This document shows positions 54,129 to 62,647 of a stretch of DNA of 64,000 bases, piece by piece. The stretch comes from Thalassolituus hydrocarboniclasticus (GTDB taxonomy: Bacteria > Pseudomonadota > Gammaproteobacteria > Pseudomonadales > Oceanobacteraceae): positions 1,394,448 through 1,458,447 of the forward strand of contig NZ_CP054475.1 of the NCBI RefSeq assembly GCF_025345565.1, written 5' to 3'. The notes under the pieces were generated by a model. The model searched no databases. It was not told where the DNA came from and saw nothing but the letters and a program-made list of their open reading frames with translations. Both the position numbers and the translations under genes were made by a program. Positions within the stretch are counted from its first letter, which is position 1. Every line of letters begins with the position of its first letter.

Positions 54129-56273
54129 ATGATCCGTTGGTCATTCTTACTTCTGCTGTTGTGCAGCGCTGTCTCCCGCGCAGCTTTGCTGCCTGCGCTG
54201 CAGTGGCAGCAGATCCGGCTCAGCGATGACCGCGTAATTGAAGTGATGCCACGGGCTGACCAGCATCAGTTGTGGGTTGAAACCCGTGACGGCGAAGCCC
54301 TGCTGGAAGTAAATGGCTACTGGTACTACGCCATCAGCAGTGATGACGGTCTGCTGAGCGCCGGTGAACCACTGGTCAGTGGCAGCCCGGCGCCAGAATC
54401 TGTGGTTCACTCAGCATTTCATACGTTTTCAGCTCCGGCCTCCCGCTTATCCACCTCCGGAATCTCTGCCTTCAGCACTTCTGTTGCCGCTCCGCAACGC
54501 AAACCTTTTCGCTACGATGTCAGCGCATCCTATTACCGTCAGCCATTGCTGGTGGTGCGCGTTGCTTTTGCCGATCAGGCCTTTATTGCCAGTGATGCAG
54601 AAGTCGCTGCCCGCTTTTTTGGCAGCGAAGGCAGTGTGCAGAATTACTACCGTGAAAATTCCTACCAGCGTTTTGACATTCAGCCTGCCCGTGAACAAAA
54701 CGGCGTGGCCGATGACGGTATCGTCAGTATTACCCTGAACAGCAATCACCCGGATTTCGGTAACGGTTACGGCAGCAATAGTCAGGCGCTGGTGCATGAC
54801 GTGCTGGCGCAACTGGGAACACAGCTGGATCTGAATGAATACGACCGCAACGGCGATCAGTGGCTGGATCCGAACGAGCTTGGGGTGGTGTTTCTGATTG
54901 CCGGTTATGAGCAGGCTTATGCCGGTGCTGCCAGTAGCCGTCCGCGCATCTGGGCGCATAAATCAACGCTCTATCAGGGCCGCCTGGGGGATTTTTATCT
55001 GGCAGAGTACGCCATGTTTGGCGAACGCCATCAGACCCATCTGGCAACCATTGGCGTGATCTGCCATGAGCTTGGACACCTGCTGTTTGATCTGCCGGAT
55101 CTGTATGACAACAGCGGTGCTGGTATGGGAATCGGCCGCTGGGGGTTGATGGGGCTCGGCGGCTGGAACCGTACAGCAGGGGCGGCCGGTGAGACGCCGG
55201 CGCATATGCTGTCCTGGAGTAAGGAGCAAGCCGGATTTATCCGTCCGCAGATCGCCGTTGCCGGTGTTAACCGGGTTGCATTACGGGCCGTCAGTGATGG
55301 TGATGATGCACTGAGTATTGATCTGGATAAATACCGTCATGGTGAGCGTCTGATGCTCGAACATCGCCGTCAGTCTGGCTATGATCAGGGCTTGCCGGGG
55401 GCTGGCGTACTGGTCAGCCGTATCAATGACCGCGCTGGCTTCGGCACCCTGAATGTGGCGCAGCAGGAAGGCCGCTTATTGGTTATTGAAGAAGCTGATG
55501 GCCGTGATGACCTGCTCAGTAACAACAACCTGGGTGAAGCGTCTGATCTGTTCAGTTCGGTATCCGGGCAGACGCTGTATTCGGCCGTGCAAGGGCAGGA
55601 CAGCAGCAGTGGTGCGGTGCAGTTGCTGCAGTTGCAGGCCGGTTTGGTGGCTGAACTGGACGTGAATCTTTCTGCGGCGACCGTGGGAGATAACCTAGGG
55701 CTGGATGAATTGCCGCCGAATGCAGTCTGGGGAGAGGCCGGTGGTTCTGCTCAGGTGCTGATGACTCTGGCAGTGAATGATGGTGTATTGTCATTTGATG
55801 GTGCCGACCTGTTTGCGCTCGGCAGTGGCCGTGCGGATCTTGCGTTATATCGCAGCTTTGTCGCTGGCGAAGGGCAGGATCTGTTGTGGCAGGACAGTAA
55901 TTTTATCCTGCAGAGCGGCTGGAACCGTTTGCTGCTGGCGGAGCCTGTAGCTGCCGCCGGTATGAACAGCGTGGTTCTTGAGATCCGTGTTGAGTCTCTG
56001 TCGGGACTGGCGCCACTGGTAACCGATGAGCAGGGCGGGCTGAGTGGCCAGACCTGGGTGCGCCAGCAGAGCACGGATACTTATCAGTCCGCACATTTTG
56101 ATGCCAGTGCGCGTCTGCTGGTGAGTGTTGAGGCTCAGGCTGAAGTCATTCCACCGCAGATTGCTGATCCGGGCAAAAGCATGGATGCGCAGTCTTCTTC
56201 AGCCGCAGGCGGTGCTCTTATAGTGCTGTTGCCGTTACTGGCTTGTGCCGGACGACGTCGCCGTACTGCCTGA
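54129..56273 (+). CDS. secreted M6-family metalloprotease with GlyGly-CTERM-like sorting tail
   Basis: 714 residues. Signal peptide (LLLLLCSAVSRA), then an M6/immune-inhibitor-A-type peptidase with zinc motif HELGHLLFDLPDLYD starting at His313. YYRENSYQRFDIQP and WGLMGLGGWN are family features. An acidic Ca-like loop (YDRNGDQWLDPNELG) lies at about 235-250. The C-terminus ends SSSAAGGALIVLLPLLACAG followed by Arg-rich RRRRTA: a Gly-Gly turn, a hydrophobic helix and a basic end, the tripartite GlyGly-CTERM signal. The next gene is a rhombosortase, which would cut this tail and release or anchor the enzyme at the surface. Confidence 0.88.
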   Translation: MIRWSFLLLLLCSAVSRAALLPALQWQQIRLSDDRVIEVMPRADQHQLWVETRDGEALLEVNGYWYYAISSDDGLLSAGEPLVSGSPAPESVVHSAFHTFSAPASRLSTSGISAFSTSVAAPQRKPFRYDVSASYYRQPLLVVRVAFADQAFIASDAEVAARFFGSEGSVQNYYRENSYQRFDIQPAREQNGVADDGIVSITLNSNHPDFGNGYGSNSQALVHDVLAQLGTQLDLNEYDRNGDQWLDPNELGVVFLIAGYEQAYAGAASSRPRIWAHKSTLYQGRLGDFYLAEYAMFGERHQTHLATIGVICHELGHLLFDLPDLYDNSGAGMGIGRWGLMGLGGWNRTAGAAGETPAHMLSWSKEQAGFIRPQIAVAGVNRVALRAVSDGDDALSIDLDKYRHGERLMLEHRRQSGYDQGLPGAGVLVSRINDRAGFGTLNVAQQEGRLLVIEEADGRDDLLSNNNLGEASDLFSSVSGQTLYSAVQGQDSSSGAVQLLQLQAGLVAELDVNLSAATVGDNLGLDELPPNAVWGEAGGSAQVLMTLAVNDGVLSFDGADLFALGSGRADLALYRSFVAGEGQDLLWQDSNFILQSGWNRLLLAEPVAAAGMNSVVLEIRVESLSGLAPLVTDEQGGLSGQTWVRQQSTDTYQSAHFDASARLLVSVEAQAEVIPPQIADPGKSMDAQSSSAAGGALIVLLPLLACAGRRRRTA

Positions 56274-56380
56274 ATCCTCTGTTTGTTACGCTAAGTCATA
56301 GCCATATGGCGGCGCAGAGTGAATAATCCCAACTCGATCCGGCTGCGGCCGTGTAACTTCCGGCAAACCGGGGATGGGCT

Positions 56381-56992
56381 TTGTCTTTTCTATTACAAAT
56401 CAGAACCTTGTGGCGCGGTTACAGTCTGTACCTGCTGATGATGACTGCGGTTGTATTGCTTGCTCTGGCTGAGCCTTTAAGTGGCCAGTGGCTGCGTTTC
56501 GATCGTATGGCGCTGGTGGATGGGCAGTGGTGGCGTTTGCTGTCAGCCAGTTGGGTGCACCTGTCCTGGCAGCATGCACTGGGGAATATGGCTGGTATTG
56601 CGCTGTTTGCTTATATCGCCGGGCCGTCGCTGAATTCCTGGCGTGGACTGTTGTTGTTGAGCTGGTGTGTGGCCGTCGTGGGTTGTGGCTTGTATTGGTT
56701 CGCCACTGATCTCTACGGATATGCCGGTTTGTCCGGCGCTCTGCATGGCCTGTTGCTGGTTGCGCCCTTTGTTTCGCCTTTTTACAGCCGTCGTATTGCC
56801 TGGCTGTTCTTTGTGGTGATTGTGGCCAAGGTGATCTGGGAACAAACCTCCTGGTATAACGATATGGCGCTGGCAGATGTGATTGGCGGACGGGTGGAGA
56901 CGCGCTCACATCTGCTGGGAACTCTGGCAGGGATGTTTTTTCTGCTGCAAATCTACTGGCGCCGTCTGCTGCGATTGGCTCCGGCAGATTAA
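56381..56992 (+). CDS. rrtA: rhombosortase (rhomboid-family protease for GlyGly-CTERM proteins)
   Basis: 203 residues from TTG 56381 (GGGGA upstream); a later ATG pair would remove the first membrane helix. Six membrane helices with rhomboid catalytic features: WVHLSWQHALGNM, serine in YAGLSGALHGLL (GxSG) and histidine in SHLLGTLAG. Its short size fits the rhombosortase branch rather than GlpG. It sits about 110 bp after a protease with a GlyGly-CTERM-like tail, the expected substrate. Acts in the inner membrane. Confidence 0.88.
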   Translation: MSFLLQIRTLWRGYSLYLLMMTAVVLLALAEPLSGQWLRFDRMALVDGQWWRLLSASWVHLSWQHALGNMAGIALFAYIAGPSLNSWRGLLLLSWCVAVVGCGLYWFATDLYGYAGLSGALHGLLLVAPFVSPFYSRRIAWLFFVVIVAKVIWEQTSWYNDMALADVIGGRVETRSHLLGTLAGMFFLLQIYWRRLLRLAPAD

Positions 56993-57020
56993 GGCGCGCC
57001 TGGCGGCGCACGGACGTAAC

Positions 57021-57050
57021 AAAAAAGGCAGCCAGGCTGCCTTTTTTATT
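57021..57050. terminator. bidirectional terminator between rrtA and the AraC regulator
   Basis: Stem AAAAAAGGCAGC/GCTGCCTTTTTT with loop CAG. It serves both convergent genes. Confidence 0.92.
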
Positions 57051-57076
57051 GCTCTTTATACGCTGCGGTGACGACG

Positions 57077-58126
57077 TTAACCGTTGGCGGCAACCGGCAT
57101 CTGCTTATGCGACTGACGGTACTGAGCCGGGCTCTGATCGATTTCTTTGATAAAAATCCGATCCAGGGTACGACGACCGGAAAGGCCGATATTCAGCGCA
57201 ATCTGTTCAATACTCTCATCGGTATTAACCAGCAGACGTTTGGCTGTTTCCAGGCGCACACTGGTTACGATCTGCTTCAGCGAGGTTTCTTCGCGGTGCA
57301 GGTGGCGGTTCAGGGTGCGGGCACTGATGTGGAAGTAATCAGCAACTTCCTGCTGATTGGCATTCAGGCGGATTTTGTTCTGCAGGAAAGCTTTGCGGAT
57401 ACGCTCTGCCAGTGAGCCGGAGCGTGCCAGTTTACGGTACTGCTCTTCCACTTCGCGCTTCATCATATTCAGAATGTGCGGGTTGGTGTTGTGCAGACCC
57501 TCATCCAGCCATTTGCTGTGGAACTGAATCGAACATTCGTCAGCGTTAAACTGCACCTCGCTGCGCCACTGCGAAGAATACTGGTCATTGTATTGCGTCG
57601 CCGGGAAGGGCAGTGCAATGGTGCTGATGTTCAGCTCCGGACCACACAGCTGGCGCAACCAGCTCAGTAAGGTGCTGATAATAATCTCGGTACGGCGGCG
57701 CTGGGTTGAAACGATAAAGTTTTCTTCAACGGGCAGTTTTACCTTGATGATATTGTCGCGGGTACGGGTTACCTGGATTTCCAGCTGGTCACTCAGCAGT
57801 GAGGAAAACTTTTCCAGGTAATACAGTGCTTCGCGCAGGGTGTTGCAGCACAAAAACAGATGCTGCAGCTGACAGCTGCTGTGAACGTTGAATTTGTGAG
57901 ATGACTGTACACACAGTGATTCGTCATTTGTACGCTTCACCAGCTGACTGATCAGTTCATCGGCATCTTCTGCATTGATCCGGCTGTCCGGATCCTTCAT
58001 TTGTTTAAGTACACGCTGAATCGCCCCGGAGCCATTGTCCGGCAGCTGATCAAAAAATGCAGGGCCTGCGGCTTCCAGCAGAGGACGAACCAATGCGGTG
58101 GATACGTAACCTTGTTCCATGTTCAT
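57077..58126 (-). CDS. AraC-family transcriptional regulator
   Basis: 349 residues; an ATG two codons in is an equal choice. The N-terminal ~200 residues resemble the arabinose-binding-like domain of OruR/ArgR-type AraC proteins. The C-terminal two-HTH AraC domain covers about 245-340 (ADYFHISARTLNRHLHREET; IALNIGLSGRRTLDRIFIKE). No obvious target gene is divergent from it; 300 bp of non-coding DNA with two inverted repeats lies upstream. Target and effector unknown. Confidence 0.85.
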   Translation of the reverse strand: MNMEQGYVSTALVRPLLEAAGPAFFDQLPDNGSGAIQRVLKQMKDPDSRINAEDADELISQLVKRTNDESLCVQSSHKFNVHSSCQLQHLFLCCNTLREALYYLEKFSSLLSDQLEIQVTRTRDNIIKVKLPVEENFIVSTQRRRTEIIISTLLSWLRQLCGPELNISTIALPFPATQYNDQYSSQWRSEVQFNADECSIQFHSKWLDEGLHNTNPHILNMMKREVEEQYRKLARSGSLAERIRKAFLQNKIRLNANQQEVADYFHISARTLNRHLHREETSLKQIVTSVRLETAKRLLVNTDESIEQIALNIGLSGRRTLDRIFIKEIDQSPAQYRQSHKQMPVAANG

Positions 58127-58230
58127 AGGCGTCTAATCTGATTCGGTTTTTGTTTTTTAACCATACTCAATAGCAAGCGGTATGCCACTGACAGGTTGGT
58201 AAAAAGAGCAGGCATTATGGTAAATGAATG

Positions 58231-58263
58231 TGACCAAATTTGTCATGTGTTACCTTAGGTAAC
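58231..58263. promoter_or_regulatory. two inverted repeats upstream of the AraC gene
   Basis: TGACCAAATTTGTCA (58231-58245, one mismatch) and GTTACC-TTA-GGTAAC (58249-58263, perfect) lie about 105-137 bp before the AraC start, in otherwise non-coding DNA. They are candidate operators for the regulator or for an unknown factor. Confidence 0.35.
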
Positions 58264-58425
58264 AAGAGGCTGGCACTTATCTACCCGGGCCCCCATTCTG
58301 GTCTAATGAGAAAGGTTATATTGTGACGAAACTAACAATTATTGGCATAAACCTACCCGGAATAAGGTTTTCTTGGTGTTTTCTTGTCCGGGCAGGTGGT
58401 GAAGGTGGGGGGATGATTCGCTTTT

Positions 58426-59181
58426 TCAGAATTCGTACTGGGCACCCAATGTAATTAATTGGAAGCGAACCCGGCTGAATTCTTTGCTATCCAGCGCCGT
58501 TGTCTCTAATTCGGCGCGTAATGCCAGATTGGGGTGGGCGCGCCAGAAGAATCCGCCACCGCTAATCTGGTCAATGGCGGAGGTTTGCTTGGTATTGACG
58601 ACCCGGCGGCTGATGGTCTGATCCTGAAAGGCTTTGATTTCAACGATGTCGTAATCAGCGACCCAGAGGTTAGCGCCGGTCTTCAGGAAAAAGTCGATAC
58701 TGTCCGTTAGCGGGAAGCGATAGCGGAAAGTGATAAGAAAGCTTTGTGGACGCGCACTGGCAAAACCGGTGTAGGTAGCAAAGGACTGGCGGTTATCGGC
58801 CGGGTCGGTAGCATCGGTAATGGCATTGGTGCGCGAGACCGTGCCGTGTTTGGTATTGGTGAACCTTGGCGGAGTGTCATCGCCGACATCGGTAAAGTCG
58901 GCTTCAGGGTCATCGTAGCTGGCTTCACCAATATCCATAATGCCGAATTCCAGTGCCAGGCGGTCGGTAATATTCGGGCCAAACGTCAGTTTGATGGTGT
59001 TACCGAAGGAATCCATATCCTGTGAGTCGGTAATGCCGCCCTGCAGGCCAACGAATCCGCCTTCAGCCAGGGCTGCAGGAGAAACCAGAGAAAGACCAAG
59101 CAGAGAGCTTAATGCCAGGGAAGTCAGTATGCCGCCACGCATGGGCGAGCAGGAAGATGAAGCCATAGTGAGGAGATCCAT
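58426..59181 (-). CDS. outer-membrane beta-barrel protein (OmpA/OmpW-like fold)
   Basis: 251 residues from ATG 59181, the least bad of several in-frame starts; ATGs at 59214 and further downstream are possible and no start has a good ribosome site. The signal core is SLALSSLLGLSLVSPAALA, then GGFVGLQGGITDSQDMDSFG. Alternating strands such as SFLITFRYRFPL and VRFQLITLGAQYEF end in Phe, the barrel-assembly signature. An 8-stranded small barrel is likely. Long polar loops carry the variable parts. Function unknown. Confidence 0.72.
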   Translation of the reverse strand: MDLLTMASSSCSPMRGGILTSLALSSLLGLSLVSPAALAEGGFVGLQGGITDSQDMDSFGNTIKLTFGPNITDRLALEFGIMDIGEASYDDPEADFTDVGDDTPPRFTNTKHGTVSRTNAITDATDPADNRQSFATYTGFASARPQSFLITFRYRFPLTDSIDFFLKTGANLWVADYDIVEIKAFQDQTISRRVVNTKQTSAIDQISGGGFFWRAHPNLALRAELETTALDSKEFSRVRFQLITLGAQYEF

Positions 59182-59515
59182 TTTTATAGTTGTTCTGATC
59201 TGCGATGCAGACATTGTCTTGTTATTTTCCGGCAGGTACAGAAGCTTCCGCCTGCGCCACCTTATGTCAGGCATGATACCAGTCAGCGCTTCAATATAAA
59301 GCTACTCTTCAGGCTATTTACAGAGCACCACGATGATTCGTCCCGGAAGTTTTTATGTGTCCGCTGCTTTTTGTGAGCTGGCGGATCTCAGCCAATATAG
59401 GCAGATTTGTCAATAAGTCTGCTTGCTTGTACCCGGATAGCGGAAAATTTGGCAATAATGGACTTTATTTTCCGATGAGTTTTGCTATCGTTTATGAAAA
59501 TCAATTATTAAAAAT

Positions 59516-59929
59516 ATGGTTAATATGACAATTCGAGGTTTGAGTTCTCCACATAAGCCACGAACCTGGCTGGGAGAAAACGGCATTGTCTACCATGACC
59601 TTCATGGTTTCAGTCATCTGACCACCAATCTTGTACGCTTTATGCACAACGCCCATGCGCGCATTGCCGGGCGGCAAAAGCGGCCGGTACTGCTGCTTGG
59701 GCAGGATATTCTTACGGTTGATTTCGAAGTTCAGATTTTTGCCTCACACCCGGATTTGCTGCGCACAACCAGTGCCATGGCGATTGTCGGCGACTCTTTT
59801 ATGCTGCGCCATCTGACGTCTATGTTTCTCAGTTACCATGCCCCGGCCTATCCGGTTCAGCGCTTTGACCGGCGTGACGAGGCGGAGTCATGGCTTGGCG
59901 GCATTGCCGCCCGGACTCAGAACGGCTGA
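59516..59929 (+). CDS. small STAS/SpoIIAA-like protein
   Basis: 137 residues; ATG 59525 is an alternative start. The pattern (RPVLLLGQDILTVDFEVQIF, SAMAIVGDSFMLRHLTSMFL, YPVQRFDRRDEAESWL) matches the SpoIIAA/STAS-like fold in which a short helix ends in EAxxWL. Such proteins are phospho-switch or lipid-binding domains; no phospho-acceptor serine stands out. Monocistronic, AT-rich promoter region upstream, weak ribosome site. Confidence 0.6.
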   Translation: MVNMTIRGLSSPHKPRTWLGENGIVYHDLHGFSHLTTNLVRFMHNAHARIAGRQKRPVLLLGQDILTVDFEVQIFASHPDLLRTTSAMAIVGDSFMLRHLTSMFLSYHAPAYPVQRFDRRDEAESWLGGIAARTQNG

Positions 59930-59950
59930 CTCCGGGCGGTTTTTGATCGT

Positions 59951-60847
59951 TCAGATCTTTTCTATGCGGCCTTTCATGTGCACTTTGTCGCCCTGGGTAT
60001 TACGTAATTCAAAGTCGATACCGCTGCTTGTCACGGTTTCCGGATTCAGGGTTTCGTGCAGGTTGTAGTTCAGCTCTACTGTCGAGGGCAGGAATACCGG
60101 CAGTTTGAACTCGACCTGCAGGCGGCAGGCATCACTGCCCAGCAGCGGCTGCAGCGCTGCAGCTGTACGGGCTTTGCTCCACATACCATGGGCAATGTGG
60201 CTTTTGAAACCAAACAGTCTGGCTGACAGGGCGTATAGGTGAATCGGGTTGGAATCACCTGATACTCTGGCATAGCGGCGACCCAGATCGCTGTTCAGGG
60301 TCCAGCGTTCGGCGGTGGCGAATGCTGGCAGTTCTGTGCGTTCTTTACGCGGGCCCTTTGTTGCAGAGCTGCGCATTCTTGCCAGGTTGGTACTGACAGA
60401 CTCCCATACTTTTTCTCCGCCGATGGTAATTTCGGTATGAATATCAAACTCCAGTCCCTTGTCGGTCTGCTTACTTCCGGAAAAGTGGCAGCGGATATCC
60501 AGTTTTTCTTCCTGACGGATGGCCCGGTACTGGGTAATGTCGTTGCGGATATGAACCAGTCCCATCAGCGCTAGGGGAAAGTGTTTGTGCAGCATCAGTT
60601 CCATATGCAGCGGAAAGGCCAGTACGTGCGGGTAGGTCAGTGGCAACAGCGAAGACTGACTGCGGAAGCCGCAAACACCGGCGTAGGCTGCCACACGCTC
60701 AGGCCGGGCTTTGACGCCCACCTGTAAGGCTTCAATGTCCGGCATTGTAATATCGCGCTGGCCGGATCCGCGGGCCAGCAGTGCCCGCAGATATTGCCCC
60801 AGAGTGCCCGGAGTCGCACTGAATTGCATGCGTATAGCTTGAGTCAT
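59951..60847 (-). CDS. MaoC-family (R)-specific enoyl-CoA hydratase/dehydratase
   Basis: 298 residues from ATG 60847 (AAGGAC upstream); the frame extends far upstream over the neighbouring AraC gene and that part is not real. The hydratase-2 signature YARVSGDSNPIHLYALSARL with the catalytic Asp and His is intact, near residue 205. The N-terminal half is a degenerate hot-dog domain, giving the double-hot-dog arrangement. It hydrates trans-2-enoyl-CoA or a related acyl-CoA in fatty-acid/PHA metabolism. Divergent from an AraC gene 183 bp away. Confidence 0.82.
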   Translation of the reverse strand: MTQAIRMQFSATPGTLGQYLRALLARGSGQRDITMPDIEALQVGVKARPERVAAYAGVCGFRSQSSLLPLTYPHVLAFPLHMELMLHKHFPLALMGLVHIRNDITQYRAIRQEEKLDIRCHFSGSKQTDKGLEFDIHTEITIGGEKVWESVSTNLARMRSSATKGPRKERTELPAFATAERWTLNSDLGRRYARVSGDSNPIHLYALSARLFGFKSHIAHGMWSKARTAAALQPLLGSDACRLQVEFKLPVFLPSTVELNYNLHETLNPETVTSSGIDFELRNTQGDKVHMKGRIEKI

Positions 60848-61030
60848 AACCACGGCGTCCTTAATTAATATTCTGATCAGACAAGGGTGAGACTGGTGAG
60901 TATAGAGCCGGCTTACGGGGGGCCATTGGCGCAGCCTGTTGGTGCCCGGCGTCAGTTTGGTCAATAGGACTTGCAGCGGCCTGTTTATCTGGCAGAATTC
61001 GCCAACACTCATCAGGAATTTCAACGACTT

Positions 61031-62053
61031 ATGTCCGGTGGAATGACAGAACTGCGTGACTCTGGCGTTATGATCCAGCTGGCTCATCAGGCCATGCTGA
61101 AGATGGGGCTGGATGTGGATGCGGTGTTTGCGCGTCTGGGCGTCACTCCCGAACTGCTGGCAGACCGGAATATCCGTACCCCGCATGAAGCTCAGCTGAT
61201 TTTCTGGCATGTGCTCGAAGAGGTCAGTCGGGATGCTGATATCGGCCTGCATCTTGGCGAACATATGCCCGTATACAAGGGGCAGGTGCTGCAGTACCTG
61301 TTTCTTTCCAGTCCAACCTTTGGCGAAGGGCTGAAACGAGCCCTGAATTATCAGCGCCTGCTCAGCGATGCATCCCAGGCCAGTACCGGTATTGAAGATG
61401 ATCAGGCTTATATTCTGGTAGAGAGCGCCAGTGACCGTGTGGCCGGCCTGCGTCATCTGAATGAGTGTATGGCACTCGGCCTGATTCGTTTCTTCCGTTA
61501 TGTAACCGATGACGCCTTTGTGCCATCCTGCGTGCACTTCAGCCATGAAAAACCGGCTGACAGCACAGAACATGAACGGATTTTTGCCTGCCCGGTTCTG
61601 TTTGAGCAGGAAGATAACCGCATTTACTTCAATACCCAGTTGCTGGACCTGCCTTCCTCCCATGCTGAGCCTGAGTTGTTGCAGCTGCACGAAAAACTGG
61701 CAATAGAACATGTTGCCAAGCTGGAGCGTCAGGACATCGTCACCCGCGTGTATAAAGTGTTCGGTGAAATTCTGGAGACAGGGCAGGTCAGTCTTGAGGA
61801 TGTGGCTGAGCGTCTGGGAATCAAATCCCGCACTCTGCGCACCCGTCTGGCGGAAGCGGGTACTAACTTCAACCAGTTGCTGGCCGATTACCGCTGTAAC
61901 CTTGCCAAGCGTTTACTGTCCGGTACCGATGAGAGTATCGACGAAATTGTTTACCTCACCGGTTTTTCCGAGCCGAGTACCTTCTACCGGGCTTTCAAGC
62001 GTTGGACCAGTCAGACGCCGGTTGAATACCGCAATCAGCGCAAACAGTCCTGA
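61031..62053 (+). CDS. AraC-family regulator divergent from the MaoC gene
   Basis: 340 residues from ATG 61031; a TTG at 60971 (AGGAC upstream) would add 20 residues, and ATG 61043 is another choice. N-terminal ligand-binding-like domain (about 10-190; the PF12625-type HMPVYKGQVLQYLFLSSPTF). C-terminal two-HTH AraC domain at about 240-335 (LGIKSRTLRTRLAEAGT, TGFSEPSTFYRAFKRW). It resembles regulators of lipid or fatty-acid genes. Its position suggests it controls the maoC-type gene. Confidence 0.83.
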   Translation: MSGGMTELRDSGVMIQLAHQAMLKMGLDVDAVFARLGVTPELLADRNIRTPHEAQLIFWHVLEEVSRDADIGLHLGEHMPVYKGQVLQYLFLSSPTFGEGLKRALNYQRLLSDASQASTGIEDDQAYILVESASDRVAGLRHLNECMALGLIRFFRYVTDDAFVPSCVHFSHEKPADSTEHERIFACPVLFEQEDNRIYFNTQLLDLPSSHAEPELLQLHEKLAIEHVAKLERQDIVTRVYKVFGEILETGQVSLEDVAERLGIKSRTLRTRLAEAGTNFNQLLADYRCNLAKRLLSGTDESIDEIVYLTGFSEPSTFYRAFKRWTSQTPVEYRNQRKQS

Positions 62054-62201
62054 GCGGCATTGATTACAGGCCGAAAGCAGCCCTGTTCTGGCTGCTTTCG
62101 GGCAATCTTTGAGTTCCTTTCATAATAGTGTTCATTTTTTGATCTGGTTTTCTTCGTGTGCCTGAGCCATTGTAATCGGGTTTTTATTCGGAGGATTTGT
62201 T

Positions 62202-62489
62202 ATGAGCCAGACGCAAAAACTATCGCTGATTCAGCCGCTGGTTGAACATATTATGCAGACTCAGGATGTAGCCGAGTGGCGTCAGGCCTTGCTGGATCAG
62301 GGAATCATGAGCAAAGAAGAGGTGATCGCGCTGGACCAGAAGGCATTGCATGCGGCGTACAAAACGTTAAAAACCATGCAGCTGCTGAATGAGCATCCGG
62401 ATCACATCATGAACGAAATTGAGCGTAATAAAGTCTGCTGGAAGCTGGATTTCGGCTACGACTATCATCAGGGAGCGGTCTGCTACTGA
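62202..62489 (+). CDS. hypothetical small helical protein
   Basis: 95 residues with a good ribosome site (GGAGGA) eight bases ahead of the ATG. It is almost entirely helical with two Cys near the end (KVCWKLDFGYDYHQGAVCY end). No signal peptide or membrane helix. No family recognised. Its own terminator follows. Confidence 0.7.
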   Translation: MSQTQKLSLIQPLVEHIMQTQDVAEWRQALLDQGIMSKEEVIALDQKALHAAYKTLKTMQLLNEHPDHIMNEIERNKVCWKLDFGYDYHQGAVCY

Positions 62490-62530
62490 CCTGCAGGCCT
62501 GTACTTTTATCAGCCTGTTAGCGCAAACAG

Positions 62531-62558
62531 AAAAAGCCCGCCAGTGCGGGCTTTTTTT
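62531..62558 (+). terminator. rho-independent terminator after the 95-residue gene
   Basis: Stem AAGCCCGC/GCGGGCTT with loop CAGT, flanked by A5 and T7. Confidence 0.9.
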
Positions 62559-62647
62559 ATCTACTGACTAAACTGTCACAGGGTTCAATTTCCGGCGGCG
62601 CCGGCCGATAACCCAAAGAACAGCAACACAGTCTGAGCGGAGGCTAT

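Noticed and set aside
58295-58308. ATTCTGGTCTAATGAG as a fourth PhnR operator
   Set aside because: Only the left half of TGGTCTAGACCA is present; the right half is lost, and there is no Pho box or phosphonate gene nearby.
60848-61711. Very long N-terminal extension of the MaoC frame on the minus strand
   Set aside because: It is the reverse shadow of the AraC gene at 61031-62053. ATG 60847 has a ribosome site and starts the recognisable hydratase.
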